DNA from: an uncultured Lactobacillus sp.
Lineage (GTDB): Bacteria > Bacillota > Bacilli > Lactobacillales > Lactobacillaceae
Assembly: GCF_945290125.1 (NCBI RefSeq)
Contig: NZ_CALYQV010000007.1
Coordinates: 1 to 48,692 of the forward strand
Length of the DNA: 48,692 nt
Direction of reading: 5' to 3'
Position numbers and translations under genes: made by a program. The notes beneath the pieces are model-generated. The model was not told the origin of the DNA, made no database searches, and saw only the letters and a program-made list of their open reading frames with translations. How positions within the stretch are numbered: position 1 is the stretch's first letter; each line of letters opens with the position of its first letter. Shown one piece after another: positions 37,321-46,926 of this stretch.

Positions 37321-38568
37321 ATGGGTATCTTTTTAAAAAATAAAAATTATAGAAAATTCACGATTGCTAGCTGGTTATCTGGAGCAGGCAATATTCTTTT
37401 TTACCTGGCTCTTATGACCTATGCCAGCAAATTACAAAATTATTCATTAGCATTATCTTTAATAGCTATTACTGAATCTCTCCCAGATTTAGTTCAAAGC
37501 CTTAGTGGTTACTTGGCCGACAGAACACATAATAAATATCGTGTAATTGTCTGGCTTGCTATTATTCGTTTTGCATTGTACATGCTAGTTGGCATACTCT
37601 TTGCAACCAACATTAACGGTTGGAATCTTGTGTTAATAGTTATTGGACTTAATTTTATATCTGACCTTTCTGGTATGTATTCTGATGGCTTACAAACTCC
37701 CCTAATTGTTGGCTTAGTTGGAGAAAATGAAATGGCAGAAGCACAAGGTTTTACCAGTGGTATCTCGCAGTTAATTACATTAGCTGCACAATTTATTGGA
37801 TCTGGTCTCCTACTTTTCATGTCTTACTCAGAATTAGCAATTGTCAATGCATTAACTTTCTTAGCGGCTGGATTAATTTTTGCCAATATAGGCTCGAAAG
37901 TTCGTAAGCAACACATTCAAAAAGAAGAGGTTAATGATCAGAACTTTTTTACAACAATCAAGTCTTCACTTAAACAAGTACGACAAGCACATGGACTCTT
38001 AACCATCGTTTTAGTTGTAGCCTTACTTAATGGCTTACTTAGTTCAATAGAACCACTAATTTCAATTGTTATCGCTGGTCATAAAAGTATGCTTATTGGT
38101 AACTATAGCTTCACAATCGCACTCTTAGGAGCTGCTGCAGCTATTGGATTAGCTTCAGGTAGTGCCATAGGTACTAAGCTCTTAAAGAACGTTTCACTTT
38201 TCCAGCTTTCTTTATTATCTACTGTTAATAGTGCTGTTATGGCAATTGCTATTCTAAATAAAAATATTGTATTTTGCCTTATCCTAATGTCAACCCTTGG
38301 GTTTTTAGCTGGTACAAGTAGTCCTAAATTAATGCAATGGCTAGTTGTTTCAGTAGACCGTAAAATTTTAGCATCTTCAGCAGGTCTTTTAAATACGATC
38401 TTAGCAATTGCAGGACCAGTAATGACGACGTTTTTTACATCTATTGCTGGAACAATCAATGTTAATTATGCACTTTATGGCGTTTTAGGACTTAGCGTCA
38501 TAGTTTTCACTACTACTTTGCTTGTAATGATAAAAGTTAACAAGATAAAACAAGCAGAACTTGCATAA
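37321..38568 (+). CDS. MFS transporter
   Basis: A membrane protein of about 415 residues with 12 likely helices. The start is taken at ATG 37321 (MGIFLKNKNYRKFTIASW) with AAGGAG before it. The frame is open from 37213 but that part is not protein-like. The motif GYLADRTHNKYR between helices 2 and 3 is the MFS motif A (GxLaDrxGrk). The fold resembles enterobactin or macrolide exporters of the MFS-3 group. It is probably an exporter of a drug or metabolite. Control by the divergent Rgg-like regulator is likely. Confidence 0.87.
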   Translation: MGIFLKNKNYRKFTIASWLSGAGNILFYLALMTYASKLQNYSLALSLIAITESLPDLVQSLSGYLADRTHNKYRVIVWLAIIRFALYMLVGILFATNINGWNLVLIVIGLNFISDLSGMYSDGLQTPLIVGLVGENEMAEAQGFTSGISQLITLAAQFIGSGLLLFMSYSELAIVNALTFLAAGLIFANIGSKVRKQHIQKEEVNDQNFFTTIKSSLKQVRQAHGLLTIVLVVALLNGLLSSIEPLISIVIAGHKSMLIGNYSFTIALLGAAAAIGLASGSAIGTKLLKNVSLFQLSLLSTVNSAVMAIAILNKNIVFCLILMSTLGFLAGTSSPKLMQWLVVSVDRKILASSAGLLNTILAIAGPVMTTFFTSIAGTINVNYALYGVLGLSVIVFTTTLLVMIKVNKIKQAELA

Positions 38569-38700
38569 TAATTTCTAACTAACTTTTCTCATTAAATACT
38601 TTATACTAATTGCAATAAAGAGAAGAAACTGCCCAAGTCATTGTTTCATCATCCAAATAAGTAAAAAAAGGGTTTATTAAGGTAGTTTATTCCGAAGATT

Positions 38701-38741
38701 AAAAATAGCAATCACCACTAACTAAGTTAGGAACGATTGCT
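38701..38741 (-). terminator. Terminator of the 84-residue protein gene
   Basis: AGCAATC (38707-38713) pairs with GATTGCT (38735-38741), with an inner CTAAC/GTTAG stem and ATTTTT on the minus strand. Confidence 0.8.
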
Positions 38742-38766
38742 ATAGAATTAGTAATTTTAATTTAAA

Positions 38767-39021
38767 CTAGCTGATTTTACGATCTCTAAGCATGTAGAAA
38801 ACGCCAAGCAGCATAAACACTACTAATAGTGTAATAAATGGTGGGAATAAGCGGCCAAATCCCTGTACTATTCCAAATCCTAAGAGGGTTATTACAGAAT
38901 ACGAAAGCAGGAGTATCCCACGATTCTGTTTCATAAATTTAAAAAAGGGCTTATCCTTATAAATTTGTGCAAGGCGAAACATTGCGGTTATAACAGCCAT
39001 GTACCCTATTATTTCAGACAT
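38767..39021 (-). CDS. Small membrane protein
   Basis: An 84-residue protein with a hydrophobic N-part and two clear helices (about 34-52 and 58-77), and a basic C-terminus (LRDRKIS). It is not recognised. A weak ribosome site (GAAAGTGATG) precedes the ATG. It has its own terminator and is the last gene before a 980-base stretch without genes. Confidence 0.55.
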   Translation of the reverse strand: MSEIIGYMAVITAMFRLAQIYKDKPFFKFMKQNRGILLLSYSVITLLGFGIVQGFGRLFPPFITLLVVFMLLGVFYMLRDRKIS

Positions 39022-39947
39022 AATTTCATCACTTTCTGTTAATCATGATTAAAGAACTGCTATGATATAAATTCCTGTAAGGTTGACATCTATATAAATA
39101 TAATTTTGTAGATGTGTATTATTCATATAGTCCAAATCTTTTTTGACTTTCATAAAACAGGCTGAGCCAATGGCACTAGTCGTTCCTGTCTATTCGTTTA
39201 CGCATTTAGTATACATTAAAATAATAAAAAATTAAAATAAAAAATTAATGTTCGAAAATTGCAATTTTAAGAAGATTAGATTGCATCTATCAGATCAAGT
39301 AGAGCGTTCAACTTAAAATTGCAATTTTCGTTTTTTATTTTTCATAGAGCCCTCAAATAAACTAACAAATTTATTTAATAGATACTAACCTTTGATGTGT
39401 TTTGTCAGAACTATAAAAGCACAACTATTTTTTCCTTAGTGTATCATATAAAATAACCCTGTAATAAATTCTATTAATAGTTATTTGGTTTCTATGCTAT
39501 TCCACTGACCACATCTTTCTTACAGAACAAAGAAAACTTATGCCTTTTATTGGTATATTCAGATGTATCTAGTAGTTTGCTTATGACATATTCCATTAAA
39601 CTATACCTTAACTTATAAATTATCAGATAAAACTTCTAATAGTGCCTTACTATTGCACCTCAAGCTATCTGTCTGCTCCAGATTGACGCTCTACACAGTC
39701 TGGCACAGCAATCAATGCTCATATTAAAATGAGATACTTAAATAGAAATACCAGTGAATCCGTGATATCCAAACTACTCAAAGAGCGCTAAAGATAGTTG
39801 TCAACCATTCTTCACTAGGATAAGTGTTTAATTAAATTTTTAATATTACCTAGTTATTTTATTAATTTTAATAAACTTGCTGTTTTCAGAAATAGATCGT
39901 CAGTGATAATATCTGAAATAACTCTCTTAATTCGCCCGTTGCTATAG
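39022..39947. other. Gene-free stretch of about 930 bases
   Basis: No protein-coding gene can be supported on either strand. It holds a long hairpin (39253-39330) and an imperfect hairpin near 39150-39195 (AGGCTGAGCC AAT GGC). The rest is AT-rich with many stops in all frames. It may be decayed DNA or contain an RNA gene. No start or end of such an RNA can be fixed. Confidence 0.45.
39253..39330 (+). repeat. 19-base perfect inverted repeat with T-run
   Basis: The left arm 39253-39271 and right arm 39312-39330 are exact reverse complements, with a 40-base loop. Each arm contains the palindrome AAAATTGCAATTTT. TTTTTTATTTTT follows on the plus strand, so it could end a transcript. No gene precedes it on that strand. 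Confidence 0.7.
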
Positions 39948-39983
39948 TTATCGGTGCAAAATAATTAAATTTTGCACCGATAA
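39948..39983. repeat. Palindrome downstream of the Fic gene
   Basis: A 15-bp perfect stem (TTATCGGTGCAAAAT with its complement) has a six-base loop. On the minus strand, 26 bases of it are identical to the palindrome at 41132-41157 upstream of the gene. Confidence 0.8.
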
Positions 39984-40001
39984 TTTATTTACTGCCCTGC
40001 T

Positions 40002-41054
40002 TTAGTTATTTGCAATATAGCGACTTGCTTTTCCTTTGCCTACTAAACCTATTTTTCCTTCTTTGCGCAACCTAGCTAAAGCATGTTTAATAGTACTTTC
40101 ACCATATTGCGGTACCAAATTCATTAGTTCTTGTCTAGATAGCGGTTTTAAACTATTAGTAATTTTATTCAATAGCAATGATTCCGGATCCTTTTCCGTA
40201 TTACTAGTGAAATCAATTCGTGAATCTAATTCACGGTAAGCTTGCAATACGATACTCAAAAAGTAGTCAACATATGGTCCATAATCGTTTTCATTATTAA
40301 TCCATGCCTTTCCTGAACTTTCTAACAAAGTCCGGTAATATTGCGCCTTAGTTTTTTCAATTAAACGTTCCAAACTAATATACTTACCAACTCCGAAACC
40401 TAATTGTTGTAATTCAAGTAACATTAACAAGCGTGACATTCTGCCATTACCATCTCTAAATGGATGAATTGATACAAAATCCAACATAAATGCTGCCGCT
40501 AGTATTAATGGTGGGAGGGAATTATCACAAATTGCATTATTATAAGTTTCACATAAACTTTGGACTAATTCAGGTGTGATATATGCTGGTGGTGGAGTAA
40601 AGCGAGTTTCTTTATGACCATCTGCAAAGGTAGTAATAATTGCATTATCAATGTCCTTAAATTGACCGCCCCAGCTGCTTTCAGTAAAATTAAATAATTG
40701 CTTATGTAATGTCAATATATTATTAGGAGTGATCTTGATATATTTATAATTGTCATGGATTATAGCTAAAACATCACGATAGCCGGAAATTTCTTCTTCA
40801 CTGCGATTTTTCGGAGTCGTTTTTTGATCCATTAATTTCTTAAGTCGTACGTCACTTGTTGCAATTCCTTCAATTCGATTTGATGAGTCTGTACTCTCAA
40901 TCTTTGCGACCACTAACAGCTTATTCATTATGTCTTTCGCTTTTAAGGAGATATGATCCGTTTTACCTTTCAACTCATAGATCAGATTGAGTTTTTCAAT
41001 TATCTTTGTGGTTAATTTCAAACCATTTAAAGTTTGGTAATCAAAAACTTTCAA
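40002..41054 (-). CDS. Fic domain protein with C-terminal winged helix
   Basis: A 350-residue protein. The Fic core carries the full active motif HPFRDGNGRMSR (from residue 197), which transfers AMP or another nucleotide part to a hydroxyl of a target protein. An inhibitory motif SNRIEG (58-63) in the N-terminal part places it in class II, self-inhibited through the glutamate. Residues about 290-345 form a winged helix (SRQELMNLVPQYGESTIKHALARLRKEGKIGL), so it may bind DNA, possibly its own flanking palindromes. It starts at TTG with GGAG ten bases before. No antitoxin gene is adjacent, as expected for class II. Confidence 0.88.
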   Translation of the reverse strand: MKVFDYQTLNGLKLTTKIIEKLNLIYELKGKTDHISLKAKDIMNKLLVVAKIESTDSSNRIEGIATSDVRLKKLMDQKTTPKNRSEEEISGYRDVLAIIHDNYKYIKITPNNILTLHKQLFNFTESSWGGQFKDIDNAIITTFADGHKETRFTPPPAYITPELVQSLCETYNNAICDNSLPPLILAAAFMLDFVSIHPFRDGNGRMSRLLMLLELQQLGFGVGKYISLERLIEKTKAQYYRTLLESSGKAWINNENDYGPYVDYFLSIVLQAYRELDSRIDFTSNTEKDPESLLLNKITNSLKPLSRQELMNLVPQYGESTIKHALARLRKEGKIGLVGKGKASRYIANN

Positions 41055-41131
41055 AGTATTACGTCTCCTTTAGAAACTAGTTTCTTCCCACATATTTTAT
41101 ACCAAGTATCAGTGTATTTAAAAGTTTATCA

Positions 41132-41177
41132 GTGCAAAATTTAATTATTTTGCACCGTAAATTTGTTTATTGCACCG
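41132..41177. promoter_or_regulatory. Palindrome and extra half-site upstream of the Fic gene
   Basis: GTGCAAAAT (41132-41140) pairs with ATTTTGCAC (41147-41155) around a TTAATT loop, and a further TTGCACCG lies at 41170-41177. It is an inverted copy of the element after the gene (39948-39983) and a likely operator. Confidence 0.65.
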
Positions 41178-41197
41178 AAAAATATTTGTTACCACAC

Positions 41198-41246
41198 AAA
41201 AAATCAGCCTTAACTTATCTGCGTGAAATGCTGATAAATCAAGGCT
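41198..41246 (-). terminator. Terminator of the 86-residue protein gene
   Basis: AGCCTT (41206-41211) pairs with AAGGCT (41241-41246), with an inner TTATC/GATAA stem and TTTTTT on the minus strand. A related hairpin lies at 48565-48614. Confidence 0.8.
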
Positions 41247-41305
41247 AATCAGAGTAAATGATTCTTCTGAATAAGACTATTATTCAAGCTCACATTGCCA
41301 TATAG

Positions 41306-41566
41306 TCATCTGGTTTTTATCTTTTTAAAAAAGTAAAAGGCAGACATAAAAAATAAGATAAATACTAAATACGAAATTAATATTCCCCATGTTAATGAAA
41401 AATTAGTGTTTAAGGAATGCTCATTCATATTCGTAATTATTTTCAGTCCTAATGCGGTAGTCTTGATACCTGAACTGTTAATACTAAACAGCTCTATAAT
41501 ATAATCAATCATAAATGCAACCAGATATATACTACTTCCAGCATCAAAGGCTTTATAATAATTCAT
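41306..41566 (-). CDS. Small two-helix membrane protein
   Basis: An 86-residue protein with helices at about residues 13-30 and 58-80 and a lysine-rich end (FFKKIKTR). It is not recognised. AAAGGGATG lies before the ATG, and a good terminator follows. It lies alone between the Fic gene and the nuclease gene. Two direct repeats TTGCTATAAGC (41643-41653, 41676-41686) lie upstream and may regulate it. Confidence 0.5.
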   Translation of the reverse strand: MNYYKAFDAGSSIYLVAFMIDYIIELFSINSSGIKTTALGLKIITNMNEHSLNTNFSLTWGILISYLVFILFFMSAFYFFKKIKTR

Positions 41567-42041
41567 GATTTTTCACATCCCTTTTTAAAACAAAGATTAA
41601 AATAATTAACAAAAAGACTGTTTATGTACAGTAATCTGATTTTTGCTATAAGCAATGTTAGAAGAACTATAACACTTGCTATAAGCTAAAAAATATAGTT
41701 TCATCATACTACCTTACTCTTTCATAAAAACCCCTAAGATTAATACATTAAAAGTCTAGTAGCAGCATTAAGTCATAAAACAAGTTACTAGTTATAAAAT
41801 GTTTCTAATAAAATGTTACAGACTATTATTTTATAAATTTTTAGTTGCTTAATAATAGCATTAAACAATTCTTAAATCAACAAAATAAAAATAATAGTAT
41901 ATTTTTATAAAACTGAAGTAATACTATTACTATGTCAAAATAGCCTTTAGTACTTGCTTTCAAATTACCAGTAACATCTTTCATGAATGATATAGGTATA
42001 ATACAATGTATTATAAAAGAGCTTTTCTTTACTCAAATTTA
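41567..42041. other. Gene-free stretch with two direct repeats
   Basis: No gene is seen. TTGCTATAAGC occurs at 41643-41653 and 41676-41686, 33 bases apart. AT-rich DNA with short inverted repeats (ATAGTAT ... ATACTAT at about 41894-41935) fills the rest. A weak hairpin near 42042-42060 may end the nuclease gene. Confidence 0.4.
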
Positions 42042-42064
42042 GCAAAAACCTAGTTTTTTGTAAA

Positions 42065-43225
42065 TCAATAATTAGACTTCATACTATTATGATGCTTACA
42101 TAACATTTGGAGATTTGAAAGTTCAGTTCTTCCACCTTCGGACCAAGGCTTTATATGATCTCCTTCCATTTCCTTGTACTTCCAAATATAATCTGTATGC
42201 TTATAATTTTTATCAGTGTTACAAATTGGGCAATTAGAAGTTCCCTCTTTTTTAGCTTGATTTGTTTGAGACTTATATTTTGTTCTTTTATCATTATCCG
42301 AAAATTTTCTAATATTTAATAATTTAGGATCTTTTTCTCCACTTAAGACATACTCAAAAATTCCAGCTTTTTTTGTAACATCAGAATCTGCCATTAAATC
42401 TTGTACAAGTTTATTTATTTTATTAGGGTCATATGCATTCTTATGATACTCTTCATATAGTTCACCCCAATTAGGCTGGTTCATAGGTTTTTCTACTATA
42501 ATAAATATTCCTGAAATCCAATCAATAACAGTATTAAAGTAAGATTTTAATTCATTTATATCATAATCATAGCGATGCTTAGACATATATTCATCAATAC
42601 GACCCTGGCTAACCCAGTCTAATGCTGTTCTAAGGTAATCTTGTCTATTAGCTACACCTTTAATATATGCACTCCATTTTTGAATATTTGCATTTTGACT
42701 ATTAGAAAACTCTTCTTTAGCCATAGTCACAAACGGCCCTGAGTAAATAGCATTTAATAATTCTTGAGAATTAAGTGGAATACCTACAATATTGATAGTT
42801 TTAAACCATTCCTTCATCTCACTCTCTGAACCCTCACAAATATAAACTAATAAACTGGAATTCATAATCTTATCTTTTTGATCTTGACTTAAACCTGAAA
42901 AATAAGTTTCATTACCATTAATATTGATAGCAAATTTGCCTTTCGTGAATCTACCAATTGAGGTTATACGTTGCTGACCATCTAAAACTTCAAACTTGTC
43001 TTCTCCAATTTTATTAAAATAAATTAGTCCCAACGGATAACCTTTTAAAAGCGAATCAATAACTGCTTCTTCACGATTTTTTTCAGCATAAATATAATTT
43101 CGTTGATACTCTGGTTGAATTGTTAATTTACCAGATAAGCCAAACAACCCTTTTCCTTCGTACTCATTGTAAACGAATCCATCTACTATTTTACTAATTT
43201 TATATTGTTTTAATGTAGTTTGCAT
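42065..43225 (-). CDS. DUF262 protein with C-terminal HNH nuclease domain
   Basis: A 386-residue protein. The DUF262 domain is N-terminal, with IQPEYQRNY (37-45) and the ParB-like DGQQR motif (82-86), as in the GmrS half of GmrSD and related restriction proteins, where it handles a nucleotide and DNA. The C-terminal end (from about 332) is an HNH nuclease: CPIC, GDHIKPW, LSNLQ and CKHHN provide the H-N-H residues and zinc-binding cysteines. It starts six bases after the methyltransferase stop, so both are made together. It is probably the nuclease of a restriction-type defence, cutting DNA that the partner has not protected, or DNA with foreign marks. Confidence 0.87.
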   Translation of the reverse strand: MQTTLKQYKISKIVDGFVYNEYEGKGLFGLSGKLTIQPEYQRNYIYAEKNREEAVIDSLLKGYPLGLIYFNKIGEDKFEVLDGQQRITSIGRFTKGKFAININGNETYFSGLSQDQKDKIMNSSLLVYICEGSESEMKEWFKTINIVGIPLNSQELLNAIYSGPFVTMAKEEFSNSQNANIQKWSAYIKGVANRQDYLRTALDWVSQGRIDEYMSKHRYDYDINELKSYFNTVIDWISGIFIIVEKPMNQPNWGELYEEYHKNAYDPNKINKLVQDLMADSDVTKKAGIFEYVLSGEKDPKLLNIRKFSDNDKRTKYKSQTNQAKKEGTSNCPICNTDKNYKHTDYIWKYKEMEGDHIKPWSEGGRTELSNLQMLCKHHNSMKSNY

Positions 43226-43231
43226 ATTATT

Positions 43232-44440
43232 TTATATCCTTTTTATCAAAACTCTTTGATAAACCTTTTCGAACCTTCCATCTTTGTTTATAACTCCAGA
43301 AGCATTTAAGTCATACGTCCCTTTCTTATGAAATTTAGCTTCATAAGCCTGATGACATTCTTCTGTAGTGAAAACTCTTGTTTTTAAGTGATATAAGTCT
43401 TTATTTTCACACATGCCTAATATTTCAAATTGATTAGGATTATATTTATCTAAAAAAGTTATAGGAACACCCATGATGCCATTATAATCAGCAGGAATAG
43501 AATCAGTAAACGGTACTTCGATAGCATCATAGTTATCATATTTTTGATATTGATGATCCTTAACCTGCTTATGTTTACTAAATTTTATATTGTCTGCCAT
43601 AGACATCAATGATAAGGGTTCATGTCTTCTCCCATGCTCAAGATTAGTAAACCAGCAAACACCAGGAACACGATTAACCTTCTGACCATCTATTTCTTTT
43701 AAGAAATGATAAGACTTTTTATATTCAAAATTATTAGGAACATTAAAATACATTCCGGTATTAAAGTTTGTAGCCCCAAGCCATAAATTATTATTTTTTA
43801 TTAAAGGAAAAATTTCTTTATAAGTAATAGCATTTAAATTGCCTATTACTAAGACACAACGTCTTAAGGGTTCAACCCAATTCATAAATTCTCTAAATAA
43901 TGAAAACGGTGGATTGGTAACAATAATATCAGCTTCATCGCGGAGTTTTGTTACCTCTTTACTTCTGAAATCTCCAGGAACATAATCCTTATCACCATGT
44001 AAATAGCTAAGTACTTTTGATCCTTTAGAACTATTCAAATTTAATTTCTCAGCTTGGAGAGCCTGTTCCACATCTTCTATGTTAAAAACGCCATCATTAT
44101 CAAAGTCATTTACATAGGTTAATTGTATTTTATAAGCCTTACCTGCTCTCTTTTCTTTTTCATCATCTCCAAATAAAGAAAGTTGTTGATTAACAATAGG
44201 ACTAGAATCATAACTTGTAGCAATAAGCTTTTTTAGCCCGTAATCATTAAAATGAACCGCAAAATATTTAAAAAAGTTACTTTCGAATGGATCATCTGCC
44301 GGTAATAAAATAGTCTTTCCTTTAAAAACATCTTTATTATATTCAATATAGGCACTAACTTCTTTTTCTATTTCTTCCCATCTGGTATAAAATTCATCTT
44401 TTTTATCTTTTTTAGCATTGGTCAAATTTTGATTTGCCAT
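43232..44440 (-). CDS. EcoRI-type adenine-specific DNA methyltransferase
   Basis: A 402-residue methyltransferase. TNPPFSLFREF (motif IV, NPPF at 176-179) marks adenine-N6 methylation. DEFYTRWEEIEKEV near the N-terminus, together with PADDPFESNFFKYF, is characteristic of the EcoRI methylase-like family. It transfers a methyl group from S-adenosylmethionine to adenine in a DNA site. It is the first gene of a two-gene operon with the DUF262-HNH protein. GAGGTG precedes the ATG. The genes are more AT-rich than the rest and stand among other accessory genes, which suggests gain by transfer. Confidence 0.87.
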   Translation of the reverse strand: MANQNLTNAKKDKKDEFYTRWEEIEKEVSAYIEYNKDVFKGKTILLPADDPFESNFFKYFAVHFNDYGLKKLIATSYDSSPIVNQQLSLFGDDEKEKRAGKAYKIQLTYVNDFDNDGVFNIEDVEQALQAEKLNLNSSKGSKVLSYLHGDKDYVPGDFRSKEVTKLRDEADIIVTNPPFSLFREFMNWVEPLRRCVLVIGNLNAITYKEIFPLIKNNNLWLGATNFNTGMYFNVPNNFEYKKSYHFLKEIDGQKVNRVPGVCWFTNLEHGRRHEPLSLMSMADNIKFSKHKQVKDHQYQKYDNYDAIEVPFTDSIPADYNGIMGVPITFLDKYNPNQFEILGMCENKDLYHLKTRVFTTEECHQAYEAKFHKKGTYDLNASGVINKDGRFEKVYQRVLIKRI

Positions 44441-44524
44441 TAAAACACCTCATAAATATCATAAATTCATTTTACAGCAAAAGTGTACGCAAAAAAACGG
44501 TTCTATAATTTATCCTATCAATGA

Positions 44525-44541
44525 CTTATCCCTGTGATAAG
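44525..44541 (-). promoter_or_regulatory. Inverted repeat upstream of the methyltransferase gene
   Basis: CTTATC-CCTGT-GATAAG is a perfect 6-bp inverted repeat about 85 bases before the ATG. It may control the operon. Confidence 0.4.
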
Positions 44542-44567
44542 CTGCTAGTAGTTTTTTTATTGCATAA

Positions 44568-44647
44568 AAAAGAGGACATCTTACTCTTGCTCCTTATAAT
44601 AAATACTAACTCTACTCAATATTTTTATAAGGTTTTTGTCCTCTTTT
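44568..44647 (-). terminator. Nested inverted repeats with T-run after ABC operon copy 2
   Basis: The outer stem AAAAGAGGAC / GTCCTCTTTT (44568-44577, 44638-44647) encloses CCTTATAA / TTATAAGG (44592-44599, 44625-44632). Minus-strand T follow. It could be the terminator of the copy 2 operon but is unusually long and may be a mobile or RNA element. Confidence 0.55.
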
Positions 44648-44804
44648 AGTAAATATATTAATTTGCTCTCACTATTAAAGACCAAAACATTGTTTTTAAG
44701 ATGTACATCTCACAGTCTTGTTACGGCTAAAACAATAATTGAATTACTCAAGATGTAATCTTTATTGATAATTAAATGTCAATATATTTTTTAGACCTTT
44801 TATT

Positions 44805-45673
44805 TTATTCATAAATTTTGTCGAATAATTCTTCAATACTTATTCTTCCTATTGAGCATTGAATATGGTGTTGTAATAGCTCTAAAAATAATGCTTTTAG
44901 GTCATCTTGATTATTTTCAGAAATAGGTATCAAGATTAAGTTATCGGGTAATTCTTCATACTTCAAATTACTTAGAAATCCCAAAAGTTCTTCAGTTTTT
45001 TCAACTTTCAAGTATTGTTTATCTGGCTTTTTATTATCAAAATCTTTATTTATAGCACCATCTTTTAGAAACAGGACTCGATCCGCATAAGTTTGTAAAT
45101 TCGATAATAAATGTGAAGCCATAATAATTAGCTTTTGTTTCTCTTTTAAATTAACAAGCACTTTTGAAATTAATGCTACGTTTTGGGATCTAGTCCATTC
45201 ATTACCTCATCTAATAACATAACAGGAGTATCAGCAGCCACAACCATTGCAAAACATAAACGTTGCTTCATTCCTAATGAACAGGTCTCAACTTTATGAT
45301 CAACATAACTACTCATATTCAGTTCGTCGATAATTCCATTAACGGATTTTTCAGGCTTATTCCATAAGTCCGCATAAAGTTTTAAATGATCTCGTCCAGT
45401 CATAAATGGAAATAATTCACTTTGATCGGGAAAAGCACATATCTGTTTATGTAATTTAACAATATCATGCTCATTTTTATAGCGCATCCCATTATATTCA
45501 ACAAAACCTTTTTGAGGTGTAAGGTTATGCAAAATAATATTAATTAAAGTAGATTTACCTGTACCATTAGGTGCAACTAATCCAATGATTTGTCCCTTTT
45601 CAAAGGCAAGAGATAAATCAGTAAAAATCTTTTTTTCACCAAAATTTAGAGTTAAATGATTAATTTTTAACAT
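44805..45673 (-). pseudogene. ABC transporter ATP-binding protein, frameshifted (operon copy 2)
   Basis: A close relative of the ATPase at 5238-6107. APNGTGKST (Walker A), SLGMKQR (signature) and MLLDEVMNGLDP (Walker B) are intact. After DPK the frame breaks: one base is missing in CCCAAAA (45181-45187). Restoring it gives NVALIS, as in copy 1, and the rest to 44805 matches. The break falls straight after Walker B, so the split product would lack the switch histidine. Either the gene has decayed or the base was missed in sequencing. It is the last gene of the three-gene operon. Confidence 0.85.
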
Positions 45674-45684
45674 TGCATTTCACC

Positions 45685-46926
45685 TCATTTAATTAAAGGT
45701 ATTTTCTTTATCCTATAAATTAACAACATAACTAGTTCAATAGCTAAAACTGTTAGTACTAAAGGCACAATTCCGGCATTGAAGCCCCATCCTGGAGTAT
45801 CCATTAAATAAGATAAGTTACCAGATAGGCTATCACCAATTGTAAAATACGTGGTTGGCAAATATTGTAAAAATGGATAAACAAAACCCATCCCCGATGA
45901 GAAATACAGTACCTTCCCAGCTACCGCAAATAAACTGGAAAGAATTTCTGCAACGTATTCATTTCTGCTTAATAAAGATATCAAGAGTGTTAAACGAATA
46001 AATATAAACACAATCAGTATTGCAAAAATACTCAGCTGCAAATAATACGTTCCTAACGTTAAATAAGTAAATGGCACTTTAAAATATAGTCTTCCCATAT
46101 AAAAAGTAGTCCTTAAATTAAATGATCCCAGTCCATATTTGGGAGCAATACATACTACTGCTATAATAAAAGCCATCAAGAAATCAAGCAGGACGCTAAT
46201 CTCAACTACTGCGGTTTTTAGCCACAAGATAGTACTTTTGCTTAGGGGAATATTTTTTACTACCGTACGATATTTATAATCATTAGTAAGAATATCAGCT
46301 GCAAAAAAGATAACAATTATTATTAAAATTAAAGTTGTCCAACCAGATAAAGAGTTTTGAATTCACTGCAGTGCTGTTCTTTCTTCTAACACGTTCTTAT
46401 TTAATTTTGCTTTACTAGCTAAAAGTGCATTATAAAGGTGATAAGTTTGTTGATAGCCATAATGCCCATTTTCTTTATAAATTCCATTATGTCCATACTC
46501 AACTGGATACATATAATTTTGATTTTCTTCAACGAAGATCAAATTATCAACATACTTGTACCACTTACTAGAATATAAAGCATACTCTTTCCAGTCATTT
46601 GCTTTTAATGCTGCTAATCTTTTTTTATCATATTTAAGTATTGTAGGATAGGTTTCAATCGCATCTTTTGCTCCTGCGCTTGGATCTATTGTAAGCCACG
46701 GCTTTCTTACTTGTTCATATTGTTTTTTAGCACTTTTAAGAAAGGCAGTATCATTCTTATATTCTTTTTGAATAGAGTATGGATCAACACGATTAATGAC
46801 ATGATGATTAGGTACACTTACCAGGCCAAAATATAGAGATAACAAAGCAGTGGCAATATATAATCCGATATTTTTAGGATTAACAAAAAAGGCTTTTAAT
46901 TGAGAAATAAAATAATGCCATCTCAT
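45685..46926 (-). pseudogene. ABC-2 type permease with in-frame stop (operon copy 2)
   Basis: Copy of the gene at 6109-7371, about 412 residues if read through. A TGA at 46363-46365 stands where copy 1 has valine (LQVMQNSLSGW against LQ-stop-IQNSLSGW), and the frame is open on both sides. The stop falls between the outside loop and the second helix, so the channel part would be lost. This is a substitution-type change, unlike the frameshift in the neighbouring ATPase gene. It lies 11 bases before the ATPase start. Confidence 0.85.

Noticed and set aside
39100-40000. CRISPR array or regular repeats in the gene-free stretch
   Set aside because: Only inverted repeats are present, with no regularly spaced direct repeats.
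46363-46365. Stop-codon reassignment (TGA read as an amino acid)
   Set aside because: In-frame TAA and TAG also occur in other genes of the window and TGA is used as a normal stop elsewhere, so mutation or error is simpler.
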